DNA of 64,000 bases from Spongilla lacustris (lineage: Eukaryota > Porifera > Demospongiae > Spongillida > Spongillidae), in contig OX442424.1 of NCBI GenBank assembly GCA_949361645.1, forward strand, positions 4,113,986 through 4,177,985. Reading direction: 5' to 3'. Each line of letters starts with the position of its first letter. Positions within the stretch are counted from its first letter, which is position 1. The position numbers were made by a program, and so were the translations under genes. The notes beneath the pieces are model-generated. The model searched no databases. It was not told the DNA's origin and saw only the letters and a program-made list of their open reading frames with translations. Positions 24,701 to 34,960 of this stretch are shown one piece after another.

Positions 24701-27700
24701 GAGGGATGGTTTGACATCCTGAGGTTTGATACCATGCATCATGAGGTAAGATTTTTCAGCCATGATTGTAGGCTCAATTGTAGTCACTATAGACGGATGA
24801 GCTGTCACATTAAGTTACATCAACTCACCAAACGTTTGGTTGTAAAATGCCAAGGAGAGGTTAAACACAACTTCCTGGCAATCTATTGACAGGGCAAAAG
24901 GAGAGGCAGCAGCTGGGAGGCAGTCCACTCCAAGAGGTGTGGAGGATGAGGTGTTGAAGGCCAGTGGCATCAGAACAATCTGTTGTGGTGTGGAGATAAG
25001 GATTATTGATACACTTCTACACACATAGGGAGGAAAGATACACACCTAATACAAGCACTACATTTCTATGTGCACACACTCAATACATTTTGCACGTTTA
25101 CGAAAAAAAAAAAACCTTACAGAGTCCAAGTTCCAGGTGCCATTGGTTTCCTGTTGCACCACAATTGTGTATTGTACTGAAGAGAAAAGGTTTGCTACTC
25201 CAGGAATGACGAATCCGTTGGTGGCACCAGTGGAATTTATCTCTACCAGTATAACTTCAGGCACTGATCGTGCAAAGACAGTTTGGCTAGGAACTGAAGG
25301 TTCAATGGTTATCATCAGTTCAATGTTGGTCACCGAGGAATACTGCAGAATAAGGATAAGCACATGGTGACCACACATTTATAACGCAAGGGTAAAATGA
25401 AAGGAAATGGGGAAGGGAATTAGATGGAATTAAAGAGAAAAAGGAGATAATAAAAAGGTGGGAATACTTTATATGGTTAAGACACCAGAGCAAACTGGAG
25501 AGTACAGGCATGCAAGGACAAACAACAGCACTGCATACCTGGTAACGGAGTATCAACATATATGTATCATCCTTTGGCACTTGCACGTTCATGAATTGGA
25601 CCATTGCACCAGAGCTGGCAAAGGTGACGTACCCTGTGCCAGTGTAGTATGCCGGATCACTGCAGCAGGTGGCACCCTGCGAGGGAGGAGCAGAGGCACT
25701 TGTGAGGGCACCTCCCCCTACCATGCATGATTCCCTTACTGGCGACAACTCAGCACTCTCAGCCTCATAGATGATGGCATCAAGAGCCTTGACATAGTAC
25801 CCAATCTGAGGCATGTTGCAGAGAAGTCCCATCACCCCTGTCTTGCACGGGCACTGAGAAGTGAGGTCATCACAGACAGAGCTGAGAGAGCCTTCCAGGT
25901 TACACTGACATGGCAAGCACATGGCGTTGCTTTGAGGAGATGGCATCAGGGTCATGTAGTATCCACTCTGTTAATAACGGGCAGTGTATGTGTGTGTAGT
26001 GGTGGGATGTTGTGGTACAATGTATTGTGATGGTGTATAGTGATGGTACATGTATATAGTGATGGTGGGATATTGTGGTGTAGTCATGATGGGATGTTGT
26101 GGTGTAGTGATGGTGAGGTGCGATACTATTACATGTAGCTGTAGGTCACCACCTCCTAGAGTATAGCTCCACTTAGCTAATCTATTGTAATCCTTCCTGA
26201 TCTAAATCTATAGTGCTCCACCCCCCAATCATTGTTGCAGGCTCCTCCCACTAAACTTAACCACAGCATAAACCACATACAATGTACATTGTAGATATAA
26301 GTAGCTCCACCCCCTATACTGCTGCATACATTTAGTAGCTCCACCCCTATACTGCTGCATACATTTAGTAGCTCCACCCCTATACTGCTGCATACATTTA
26401 GTAAATCCACCCCCTATACTGCTGCATGTATTTAGTAGCTCCACCCCCTATACTGCTGCATACATTTAGTAGCTCCACCCCTATACTGCTGCATACATTT
26501 AGTAAATCCACCCCCTATACTGCTGCATGTATTTAGTAGCTCCACCCCCTATACTGCTGCATACATTTAGTAGCTCCACCCCTATACTGCTGCATACATG
26601 TACATTTAGTAGCTCCACCCCTTACTGCTGCATACATGTACATTTAGTAGCTCCACCCCTATACTGCTGCATACATTTAGTAGCTCCACCCCTATACTGC
26701 TGCATACATGTACATTTAGTAGCTCCACCCCTTACTGCTGCATACATGTACATTTAGTAGCTCCACCCCCTATACTGCTGCATACATTTAGTAGCTCCAC
26801 CCCTATACTGCTGCATACATGTACATTTAGTAGCTCCACCCCTTACTGCTGCATACATGTACATTTAGTAGCTCCACCCCCTATACTGCTGCATACATTT
26901 AGTAGCTCCACCCCTATACTGCTGCATACATGTACATTTAGTAGCTCCACCCCTTACTGCTGCATACATGTACATTTAGTAGCTCCACCCCCTATACTGC
27001 TGCATACATTTAGTAGCTCCACCCCTATACTGCTGCATACATTTAGTAGCTCCACCCCTATACTGCTGCATACATTTAGTAGCTCCACCCCTATACTGCT
27101 GCATACATTTAGTAGCTCCACCCCTATACTGTTGCATACATTTAGTAGCTCCACCCCCTATACTGCTGCATACAAATACATGTACCTTTCAACTACCACG
27201 TACTAGTACGTTGTGTAATAGCTCTTACCAACCTCACCCTTGGGCTACACCCACCTGACATGTGTCGCAGTTGTCCCCAGTGAAGAGGGCCCTACATGCA
27301 CACTTGCCAGTCACAGGGTCACAATAACTGCCATTTAGACTTCCGTTAAGGTCACAAGCGCACTCTGAAGAAGCATGGACATACACATGTAAGTTTTAAG
27401 CACACACACACACATGTACAGATATCACATGAGGATATTGGAATACAGACATATGTGATAAAAATAAGTACATGTAAATGCCTCACATGACACGTGTGCT
27501 GAATATAGATACATGTACATGCCTCACATGACATGTGTGCTGAATATAGTATAGATACATGTACATGCCTCACATGACATGTGTGCTAAATATGGATACA
27601 TTGTGCATGCCCCAATGGATGTGTGTGAGGCATGTACATGTACCTATACATGTATGTAGCACATATGCATGTTGTGAGGTACATGTACCAATACATATGA

Positions 27701-30307
27701 TGTGTGCAGATTTTGTTTTGTGCAAGTGTGTACATGTGCTGATGTTACCTTGACAACCCGCAGAGCTGAGATTCCAGTAGCCATTTTGGCAAGAAGTGCA
27801 TGTTGGTCCTTGGACATAGGGCTTACAGCTGCAATTTCCAGAGTTGTCGCATGTTACTGTAGTGTTAATGGTGCCCTCGGGGTAACAGCCACAGGCTGCA
27901 TACAGAATACACACACAGAGTCACATTACTGAAAAATTGTCATGCCTAGTGCCCCCCTATGCCATGATTTGTACACATGATCCACTTGTAAAGCATAGTT
28001 GAGATATACCATACTATATTATCCAGGTGAAAAATAGGGGCTTGAATCCTACCCTGTCGAGTAGCTTTTGATGCCACCATGCAAACTTACGCTTGCATGT
28101 GTTAGGGTCACTCAGTGGGAGAAGGGGGTCATGGTAGAAGCCAGGGAGGCACAGCTCGCAGTTGTTCCCTCTGGTGTTCTGAGTACAGCTGGTGCAATTG
28201 GAGGACTGCAGGGCATCAGAGTAGGCACAGTCCACTGAGTGGTTGTTGCAGTTGCACTCTGTGGTCATGAAATACATGTATTTAAAAATCTTTTTTTTTT
28301 TAAAGTTCTATATAGGGTTAATCTCATTAAATGTCAGGCTTGGGGAGAGGGGGACAGAAAGGAGAGAAGGGGATGGGATAGAAGGGGTGGGGAAGGGAAG
28401 GAGGAGGAGGAAGAAGGACAAACTGACAACTAAAGGTGAAGAGGAAAGCATGTTAATTTGAACATGCAGCCACCCAAACAATTACTCTTGGCCTTTGATG
28501 ATGTTCCACAATATTACAGGGTGGATGGCAGGCCAGCTTTGTTACAAGTACTGACAAGCTTTAAAAAAACCAAAGTGGCTATTTATGCAATGTCACCATG
28601 TACCACCACTCACATATCAATAACTTACGTTGGCAAGCATTTGCAGATGTTGCATTACCAGGTCTCCATGGAAGGCTGTTGTAGCCCACAGCACACTTTC
28701 CACAGTGATCACCTGCTGTGTTGTGTTCACACAAGCAACCAGAAAAGACCAAAGATGTGTTTGAATCTCCTGGGAATGGGACACATGTGCTGGCATGACC
28801 ATTGCACATACAGCTGCCTTCAACGACCCACTCCAAGATTTCATAGTCCCCTAAAATAGGCGAAGGAGTGACCAGCTTAAGCCTGAGGTTGGTAACTGTT
28901 TTGTATTGCCAAATGGTTGCTGCATCTGCACTTGCAGAGAGCTGAGATTGAACGGTGAAGTCTGCCTGTAGTATAAAATAGCATTTGGTAAATGAACTGA
29001 AAACATGCATGGTCTGTAGAGATAAGAAATTCAATATTCAGTCCTAGTGTATGCACAATAATAAATATTCATGCATGTAAGGAAAATATGGGGTACAGCA
29101 GCTAGTCATATGGTATACATTTATACTAAATAGCTTCCTAGGCATTATGTTAGGCTATGGCTAACTAGGATTGCAATGCCATACTCATGCAGTGTACTGG
29201 GCCTATATGTTCAAGTAGGTAATGCTTTAAATAAAAATAACTGTCTTCAAGTAACGGTTAAAAGTAAACAAATTAATTTTTGATGCAATACCTGAAGTCC
29301 ACATAAACGAATACACTTGGACATAAACACATGAATATAACCACTTCATGATACCAAAGCACTTCTGCACAACTGAATAAAAATTCAAATGAAACCGAGG
29401 CCGAATGAAACAATTAAAATCTCAAACAAATTGTTTAACTATATTACCCTATAATGGTATATTACACTTTTACTATTTTGTTGGGACAGCTCATATTCAT
29501 TCATTGTTTTTAAAAATGTATTACTTGTCAAATTCATTAAGATTTAAAAAAAAAAAAAAACACTTTTTTCAAGTTAACTAACTACTGACGCCTAACTTCT
29601 TGATGTAACAATCATATTCTGATTGTAACAAGGGTTGTGGGTGTGGTTGCATTGGACTTCCATGCACCTATTTCATACAGATTCACTGCTTGTACGAATT
29701 GATACTATATACAAGAGTTAGTGTCGTCTAGATTCATGAATATGATCATTTCTATGGCAACATGACTTACTCTGCTCGACGTTGCAGTGCTCCACGGCAG
29801 CTCCAGACAGATGGCGTCAGTCGTATTCCGCGGAATGGAGAAAATGCTCGTAGCATTCTTACCGAAAGTATTCAGACAGTTAGTAGAGTAATACCGATAG
29901 GCTGTCCAGTTTCGCCCGAAGTCAACAGAACGTTCCAAGACGAACGCAGCTAGTCGCGAGAATTGTGGCAACCATACGGACGTGTTCTCTACAGTGACTG
30001 ACTGTGCAAAGTTCAATGTAACGTATACCACCGTGGACACAAAATAATCCGAGCTCCACCATGTTGTATAGTCTCCATCGTTCAAGCAGCCCGAGGTGTG
30101 CACAGAATTATCACATTGGAAGCCTTGGATGCCGGAGGTGACATTTATCACTCTTCCAGTTGCAAGGTTTCCTAAAGGCGGGGCACACCCCGTAGTCTGC
30201 GAACATGTCAGTCCGCTGGAGCGTAGAGCTAGCACCAGTAGGATGATGGCTGCGTAGAAAACATCCGTCTTCTGTCGCTTGGAATGCAACAAATTGTTGC
30301 CACTCAT
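9483..30307 (-). CDS. Laminin-like chain, 41 exons, 3,230 aa, complete
   Basis: Secreted basement-membrane-type protein. Exons: 30307-29771, 28965-28629, 28258-28091, 27895-27749, 27364-27255, 25967-25539, 25342-25121, 24979-24829, 24555-24093, 23871-23719, 23588-23516, 23430-23308, 23230-22879, 22821-22621, 22558-22457, 20941-20488, 20265-20113, 19917-19839, 19772-19650, 19538-19041, 18964-18790, 18730-18530, 18467-18366, 17489-17050, 16973-16799, 16741-16541, 16478-16377, 16004-15565, 15501-15327, 15269-15069, 15006-14905, 14043-13604, 13550-13376, 12908-12792, 12706-12450, 12385-11768, 11698-11418, 10522-10381, 10081-9905, 9843-9693, 9628-9483. Each intron has AG before and GT after the exon, phases agree at all 40 junctions, and the total is divisible by three. 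The start follows a basic stretch and a hydrophobic signal core; the stop follows NECYKTP. LN, LE, LF-like, two L4-type units and a coiled coil are visible; no LG domains. Chain class is mixed: coil and C-terminus are gamma-like, while IV-B plus IV-A is unlike vertebrate beta or gamma chains. Confidence 0.9.
10824..11165 (-). pseudogene. Retroelement 3' fragment in a laminin intron
   Basis: The minus strand reads CKELGWVCVPMVVEAYGDWG and continues through LALLASRLATSSNRAN to a stop at 10,938. The VVExYGxWG plus SRLA pattern recurs widely in animal genomes at the end of a reverse-transcriptase protein. An (AAT)n tract at 10,824-10,857 follows after a short 3' UTR. The fragment sits in the 895-bp intron between laminin exons 37 and 38 on the same strand. 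Relatives lie at 37,300-38,990 and 40,540-40,800. Confidence 0.65.
13321..13343. repeat. Poly-C tract, about 22 bp, laminin intron 33
   Basis: A C-run directly after laminin exon 33. Similar G/C homopolymers occur at 4,131-4,154, 7,183-7,198, 42,462-42,477, 42,636-42,661, 48,390-48,440, 48,920-48,938, 49,110-49,126 and 57,052-57,100. Confidence 0.85.
14130..14795. repeat. 21-bp minisatellite in laminin intron 31, about 30 copies
   Basis: The unit is CCCCATGTAACACTAGGGCTA. It occupies most of the 861-bp intron before the last 440-nt cassette exon. Because 21 is a multiple of three it gives long repetitive ORFs on both strands, which are artefacts. Confidence 0.95.
16097..16345. repeat. 14-bp minisatellite, two small opposed blocks, laminin intron 27
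   Basis: GATGTGATGGTAGT units lie at 16,097-16,192 and the reverse-complement orientation (CATCACATCACTACC) at 16,280-16,345, with unique sequence between. The outer block abuts the sequence TTTACCATTAGTAAACTGATA next to exon 27, which is shared with intron 23. Confidence 0.9.
17630..18345. repeat. 14-bp minisatellite, about 50 copies, laminin intron 23
   Basis: GATGTGATGGTAGT repeats fill the intron between exons 23 and 24. The plus strand is almost free of C, so the pre-mRNA (minus strand) is almost free of G. Orientation flips at 18,318 (TAGTGATCACTA). The His/Thr-rich ORFs here are artefacts. Confidence 0.95.
19041..20941 (-). CDS. Laminin exons 16-20: L4 (IV-A) unit B
   Basis: This is a tandem copy of exons 9-13, offset by 3,614 bp. 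Exon lengths are 454, 153, 79, 123 and 498 nt against 463, 153, 73, 123 and 352 in unit A. The 9- and 6-nt differences are in frame. In exon 17 against exon 10 the clear changes around GLDIVLVVG are silent in the called frame, so both copies appear to have been kept under protein constraint. Exon 20 holds nearly three LE domains, and its second half is the same LE run that forms the 440-nt cassette exons. Confidence 0.88.
21490..22277. repeat. 14-bp minisatellite, about 55 copies, laminin intron 15
   Basis: Same GATGTGATGGTAGT unit with GTGGTGTGATGG and GGCAGTG variants, in the 1.5-kb intron between L4 unit A and unit B. It yields three overlapping 308-311 aa His-rich ORFs with no sign of a gene. 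Confidence 0.95.
22457..24555 (-). CDS. Laminin exons 9-15: L4 (IV-A) unit A with flanking LE domains
   Basis: Exon 9 encodes several LE-like domains and enters L4 at CVCSGKSSVC, followed by the W in GGWVFVSETG. Exon 10 carries the APETFLGNQ motif typical of L4 domains, exon 11 a short linker, and exon 12 the tail with GYWQWNSTTG and LSNLTELSF. Exon 13 (352 nt) returns to LE domains and looks chimeric. Exons 14 and 15 (201 and 102 nt) match the end of the LE cassette found four times further downstream. The block from 24,555 is repeated as a unit starting at 20,941. Confidence 0.88.
24829..25967 (-). CDS. Laminin exons 6-8: end of LE4, LE5 half and LF-like (IV-B) domain
   Basis: Exon 6 finishes LE4 and starts a partial LE (CQCNLEGSLSSVC) that ends at CNMPQIGYY, where the LF/IV-B type globular domain begins (VKALDAIIYEAESAEL). 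Beta-strand-rich sequence with few cysteines continues to residue 700, then LE domains resume with CNCSAANA. IV-B/LF domains are typical of beta chains and some alpha chains, while this gene also carries IV-A units. The assignment rests on position and on the YEAE-type motif, so it is less secure than the LN or LE calls. Exons 6 to 8 join in phase 0; exon 8 ends in phase 1. Confidence 0.7.
26290..27170. repeat. 34-bp minisatellite, about 24 copies, laminin intron 5
   Basis: The unit contains TTTAGTAGCTCCACCCC and TATACTGCTGCATACAT; some copies have an extra GTACAT or lack TA. Higher-order alternation of long and short units is visible. Confidence 0.95.
27255..28258 (-). CDS. Laminin exons 3-5: LE2 to LE4
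   Basis: Three short exons (168, 147 and 110 nt) each encode about one laminin EGF-like (LE) domain with eight cysteines: CNCNNHSVDC, then CGCYPEGTIN, then CACDLNGSLNGSYC. The introns before exons 3, 4 and 5 are phase 1, as is usual for LE and EGF modules; the one after exon 5 is phase 0 and splits LE4 (CDTCQ joined to SGYYMT). The intron after exon 5 carries the 34-bp minisatellite at 26,290-27,170. Confidence 0.88.
28629..30307 (-). CDS. Laminin exons 1-2: signal peptide, LN domain, LE1
   Basis: Residues 1 to about 35 are a 15-residue polar leader, a core reading FYAAIILLVLAL and a small-residue cleavage region. Residues about 40-245 form the laminin N-terminal (LN) domain, which in known chains drives calcium-dependent network assembly. 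Landmarks are PPLGNLATGR near its start, the VFVLERS-like motif (here AAFVLERSVDFG), AYRYYSTNC, and LRLKLV before the domain ends. LE1 follows as CMCNGHASTC through GYNSLPWRPG, the canonical first LE signature. The 664-bp intron after exon 1 is phase 0, and the same position is kept in the divergent paralogue at 30,787. Confidence 0.93.
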
Positions 30308-30786
30308 GACGGCAAAGTTACGCTACGGAGACTTCCCGCCCTTGGGAACGCCCCCAGTTTGAGCGTGTAGAGCGATAATATTATAATATTCATTTTTTAA
30401 ATTATAACCAAACCATTCATGTAATCTAGATCTCTGGCCGCTTAGTACAACTGACCTGAGTTTTTATTTATTTTTTTGGTTTTTTTTTTGCTTTCCATTT
30501 CGCTTAGCTGAATGTGTATTATAGGTTCAACGTCTTCAAACGTTTCGCCCTTCCCACATTTTAAAGAATTTTGAAAAGCATGAAAGAAATACAGACAGTC
30601 TGAGCTCCTTACTATAATACAGTTTGTGTCCTCCTTTTATCGGGCTAAATCACTACAGTAGTTGTATTAACGCCACGGTGTTGTTCCAAGGCGTTTACCA
30701 ATTACCATGTACCGATGCAAGTCAACAAGTTATTAATGTTGTTATAAAAAGGGGGTGTTTCTTAGTCCTGCATACGAACGATTTTT
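30308..30786. promoter_or_regulatory. Presumed bidirectional promoter between divergent laminin genes
   Basis: Only 479 bp separate the two start codons. The stretch holds an AT-rich palindrome-like block (GATAATATTATAATATTC at about 30,372), poly-T runs at 30,477-30,490 and no other ORF of note. No convincing TATA box or initiator is assigned. Shared control of both genes is inferred from the spacing alone. Confidence 0.5.
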
Positions 30787-32626
30787 ATGAAGCGTCTGCA
30801 TGCAGTTATCCTCCTTTTGTCCCTGCCTTTACACGCTAAGGCAGGATGCACGGATGGCGCTGGATGTTGGCCGCCACTAGGCAACCTTGCCCTTGGAAGA
30901 ACGATAAGTGCAACAACGACCGGGAGCCAAGGGGACGTGTTTTATTGCAGCGAAAGTAGTCAATCTTCAAACTGCTTGAACGACGGGAAATCTTCTACTC
31001 TGTGGCAGTCAAAAGCATTTGAAAGCATTGATTCCCCAGGACCTGTGTATCTTACTTTAAGCTTTAAGCAATACGTTGTTTTTGAGAACATGTCGGTTTG
31101 GTGGCCGCAGTTCATATCACCCAGGGCATTCATGTTGGAGCGCTCTATTGATTTCGGACAGAAATGGGCTGCCTATCGGTATTATTCTACTAATTGCCGC
31201 AATATATTCGGGATGGCAGCGTTCCCGCCTTTTTCACTACCCTCCAGCACCGTAGAAGCGATTTGCGTGGAAGAACCTTGGAGCTTGATAGAACCAAACA
31301 GGGTGAGCTCATTACTGCTTCACTTCGTGTATTCTGATGCGGGTGGATGCGGGCGACTGCATGGCTATGTAGCGCATATGTAACAAGATACATAAAAATA
31401 AAGTATATGTTGAGTCAGATACATGTATACCGGTATTAGGTCTTGTTGGCCATACATGAATGGCATGCATAAAAATAGTTCGAAAATGTTGAGGCATGAT
31501 TCCTCAATGCAGTACAATTCTGTCACGTAGCATTCAATACATGAAAAAAAAAAATACTGTAATGATTTATAGGGTTTCGAAAAGCTCATCATAAGCCTCA
31601 TAAGGTAAATTTTTTTGTATCAAAAATAATAAACGTTTTGTGTGTGTCTGATATCAATTCAAACAAGCACTGATGTATTGAGTAAACAAAGGATTATGGC
31701 AATCTGCGATGATAAACTAATTTCAAGAGGCAATACATAAAGTTAGAGTCTGACGACTGTAATTCACAAGAAAAATATAGGACCATTCAAGTGTAATAAA
31801 TGGGCCATGCATAGATGGGCCTGCGTGTAGGTTTACATGTACATAAGCAGAATGCAACTGCATGATTGCAGATATCCTGACAAGTTATTCCTATCTAGCT
31901 GATCAGGCAAGAACAACAAACACAGTACTTTTCGAAATGAGGAATGAAAGGTTCTGCTTGTTATTTATTTTGTGGTACATGCATATCAGCCAATATTAAT
32001 GTAATCACTTTTTTTTTTGTTTCAGGCTGATTTCTCAGTTTCATCTCAACTCTCTGTTAGTAGCACAAACATGGAAACGGTGGCAGCCTATAAAAATATC
32101 ACCAATCTTCGATTAACACTAGTGCAGCCTTCATTTTTGCGTGATTATGAACTTACAGAATGGAAGGTTATAGGCAGCTGTATGTGCAATGGTCATGCAA
32201 GTCTGTGTGCACCACTATTTGGAGAGTCCTTAACACAAGATAAGGTAATGCATCAAAATTTTTGGTATGTCACTACAAAGTGCATGGCCAATTTGAACTG
32301 ATTTAGGGTAAAAACTGGAAGTTATATTTAAGCTGTTACATTTAAGTCAAATTTGGAGACACATGTTCTTCATTTATCAAGTCCGCTAACAGAAAGGGAT
32401 GGCAGACAGATTAAAGAGTTACTGCCATCATGCAAAATTTAATTAGTACAGATTGCAACAGAAATTGCTTTGCACAATGCTGATCTAGGTTTTCCTTTGC
32501 ACAAGGTGTATTTTGGTTGTATGTGTGAACACAACACGACTGGTAATCACTGTGAACGATGTGCTGTGGGCTACAATAGCCTTCCATGGAGACCTGGTAA
32601 CCAAACAGCTGCAAATGCTTGCCAAT
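30787..32626 (+). CDS. Short laminin-like paralogue: signal peptide, LN, LE1 (3 exons seen)
   Basis: Exons 30787-31302, 32026-32244 and 32506-32626 join in phase 0 and end in phase 1, giving 285 residues. It starts with a clean signal peptide (MKRLHAVILLLSLPLHAKA) and then an LN domain with CWPPLGNLALGR, FMLERSIDFG, AYRYYSTNC and LRLTLV, followed by LE1 (CMCNGHASLC ... GYNSLPWRPG). It is roughly half identical to the minus-strand chain across LN by eye. Intron 1 is at the same site; intron 2 (inside LE1) is absent from the other gene. The exon 3 donor (GTAAGC) expects another LE exon, but none is visible before mobile-element sequence begins. It is either a truncated copy or a gene with a very long intron. 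Confidence 0.8.
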
Positions 32627-33204
32627 GTAAGCTACAGCAAACACCATCTGTATGTTGTATGTACACAATTTCACATTTGTGTTGGTAGTAGTGCAGATCC
32701 TTAACTGAACACAGCATATCACACATTAATAATTGCTTTGAATTTATCCATTTTATAAAGTGCAAGACAGTTAGAAAAACAGGAAAACAAATAAGACCTT
32801 ACACGATGAATAAAGAGCTGTAACTATAACTGCCATTTAGCCATACTCAATGAATAATTGTATTTTGGCTGGCTTTTGCTTTAAAAAAAAAACATTTATA
32901 CACAACGTGTTCATAGCTGCTGAAAATTGATGCATTGATGATTAATCCTTGCAAAACAGAGTCGTAAAGCACAATGCGATAAGCAGATCATAATTCACCT
33001 TTTCTCTTGATGATATTGGTTTGAGTGATCATGTTATTTCTCTTTATAGGATTCACTCGTAGCGGATTCACTTGAAAGGAAGTGCAAATGCTCATCTTTC
33101 TTTATATAGGTTGTCTTTATATGAACTGACTGATATGAATTTACTGCATTTTATAATTTATAGTTATATAAACATGTGATTATATACTAGTCCTGATTAT
33201 TATT
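32627..33204. other. Region after the short laminin paralogue, no further exon seen
   Basis: Follows the exon 3 donor of the plus-strand LN gene. No LE-like cysteine pattern with a phase-1 acceptor could be found here or in the mobile-element zone beyond. Confidence 0.6.
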
Positions 33205-33440
33205 GTATTTAATGCTGTATGAATGCTCATTCCGTGCTAATGCATACATGTATTCCCTAATGCTGCAAGAATGCTCTTACTGAGCTAATGCATACATGTA
33301 CTCCCTAATGCTGTATGAATGCTCATTCCATGCTAATGCATACATGTACTCCCTAATGCTGTAAGAATGCTCATACTGAGCTAATACATATACATGTACT
33401 CCCTAATGCTGTATGAATGCTCATACTGTGCTAATGCATA
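33205..33440. repeat. 48-50-bp tandem repeat, about 5 copies
   Basis: Units begin CCCTAATGCTG at 33,255, 33,303, 33,351 and 33,401, with an earlier degenerate copy, and each contains GCTAATGCATACATGTA. It lies downstream of the short laminin paralogue. Confidence 0.85.
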
Positions 33441-33557
33441 TCGCTAACCGAGTTCCCTCAACCCCTGTCATGCATCTATACTAATTGACAGATAACAGTT
33501 TTGCCCAAAAGGGGTTAGGCGGCAACCTGGTGACAGGGTGTACCCATCAGACCAAAT

Positions 33558-33730
33558 CTGGGACCAAGGTAGCGCTGGCTTGCCTTGGGTGCGACCAGAC
33601 GTGCCACTACCATGACGTGGTCATGGTGAGTGGTAGGCCCTCCGCGCTGACCGACCTGGGACCAAGGTAGCGCTGGCTTGCCTTGGGTGCGACCAGGTGT
33701 GCCACACCATGACGTGGTCATGGGTTTGAC
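33558..33730. repeat. Two-copy direct repeat of about 97 bp with internal palindrome
   Basis: CTGGGACCAAGGTAGCGCTG through CCATGACGTGGTCATGG occurs twice (about 33,558 and 33,655). The last 17 bases form a near-perfect palindrome. This GC-rich block differs in composition from its surroundings, and the downstream CGTGGTTGGTCAGGGTAG may be the edge of an element. Confidence 0.75.
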
Positions 33731-33899
33731 GTGGTTGGTCAGGGTAGAAGCCCGAAGGGTGCCGCCTGCCATTGATGTATGACATGAAAATCAGTGTACA
33801 AGGTACAATCAATGCACAAGCGGAGTGGTGGGTCAGCAATATTCAGGTCATCGATAGGCAGGCTATGAGACTAAATGGCTGCTTTCCCAAGAACACCAT

Positions 33900-34960
33900 T
33901 TATATATACATACAATACCTGGAACCAGACAGAGACAATCTAATTTGGGGATAGGTTGTTTAGAGGGAAGGGTTGCAGGCAGAGAGGAAGGCTTGACCTG
34001 CTAACCCTAGACAAAGCCCCCTTTCAACATACTATATGCTTCCCATGCCCTATCAAAGCTGGAAGGGGTGGTACACGACCATTCGCCCTTCATCAAAACA
34101 TTGTAATCATTAGGAAAGCTAAGGCTAAAAATGTCTACATGGCATCTGTTCTAGAGGCAGTGAGGCAAGGGAAGCCACCACCAGGACTCACTCATCAGCA
34201 TGGGAAGATGTTTATTCACAAAGGAGTGCTTGTAGGAGTTACAAAGAATATGTGGACTCAGAGCCTCGTATTCAGATGCTGATACCAATAGATCTGAGGT
34301 CCACGATTCTTGAACAACTCCACGATAGTGCAGGTCACATGGGTGTGATGGAAAGAGTACGACATCGATATTACTGGCCTGGGTAGGAATCTGATGTTGA
34401 GCGATGGATATGAGAATGTGAACAATGTCATGTCAAAAGAGGAACAATCCTCAACCACTTCCTCAGGCTCCATTGGGTACCATTAGTGCTAGTTACCCTT
34501 TTGAGAAAATCTCGTGGGACATTATGGGCCCCTTACCTATCACAGAAAGAGGTAATAAGTATATTTTGGTAGTAACGGATCTATTTAGCAAATGGGTGGA
34601 AGCATTTCCATCGCAGGTTACTGATGGTCTCACTTTGACCAGTATATTGATGGACGAGGTGATATGTCGCTATGGTTTCCCCAGCAGCTGCACAGCGATC
34701 AAGGTAGCAACCTGAATGCGGAGGTAAATCAAAAGCTTTGTCATTTGCTTGGGATCGAACGTACCAGGACAACTGCTTACCACCCACAGGGAAATGGCAA
34801 GTGGAACGATTTAATCGTACAATTGAAACAATGCTTGCAAAAATGGTTGGAGAGCATCATAGTGATTGGGACAAGCATTTACAGAAAGCGCTTTTTGCAT
34901 ATGGGACATCATTGCATGAGTCTACAGGGTACACATGTAAGTTCTTTCATTTCAGTTCCG
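33900..34960 (+). pseudogene. Ty3/gypsy-type integrase pseudogene
   Basis: In order: an integrase zinc-finger segment (LEQLHDSAGHMGVMERVRHR, then YYWPG), the catalytic core (ISWDIMGPLP, VVTDLFSKWVEAF), then HSDQGSN in another frame and VERFNRTIETML in a third. The two Asp and the Glu of the DDE triad are all present but in different frames, so at least two frameshifts and several stops have accumulated. Part of 33,915-34,035 recurs inverted at 52,165-52,310. Confidence 0.8.

Noticed and set aside
25121..25342. Reading exons 6-8 as an L4 (IV-A) domain
   Set aside because: The FLGNQ-type motif and flanking LE split of IV-A are missing, and the YEAE-type start fits IV-B/LF better; kept as LF-like with moderate confidence.
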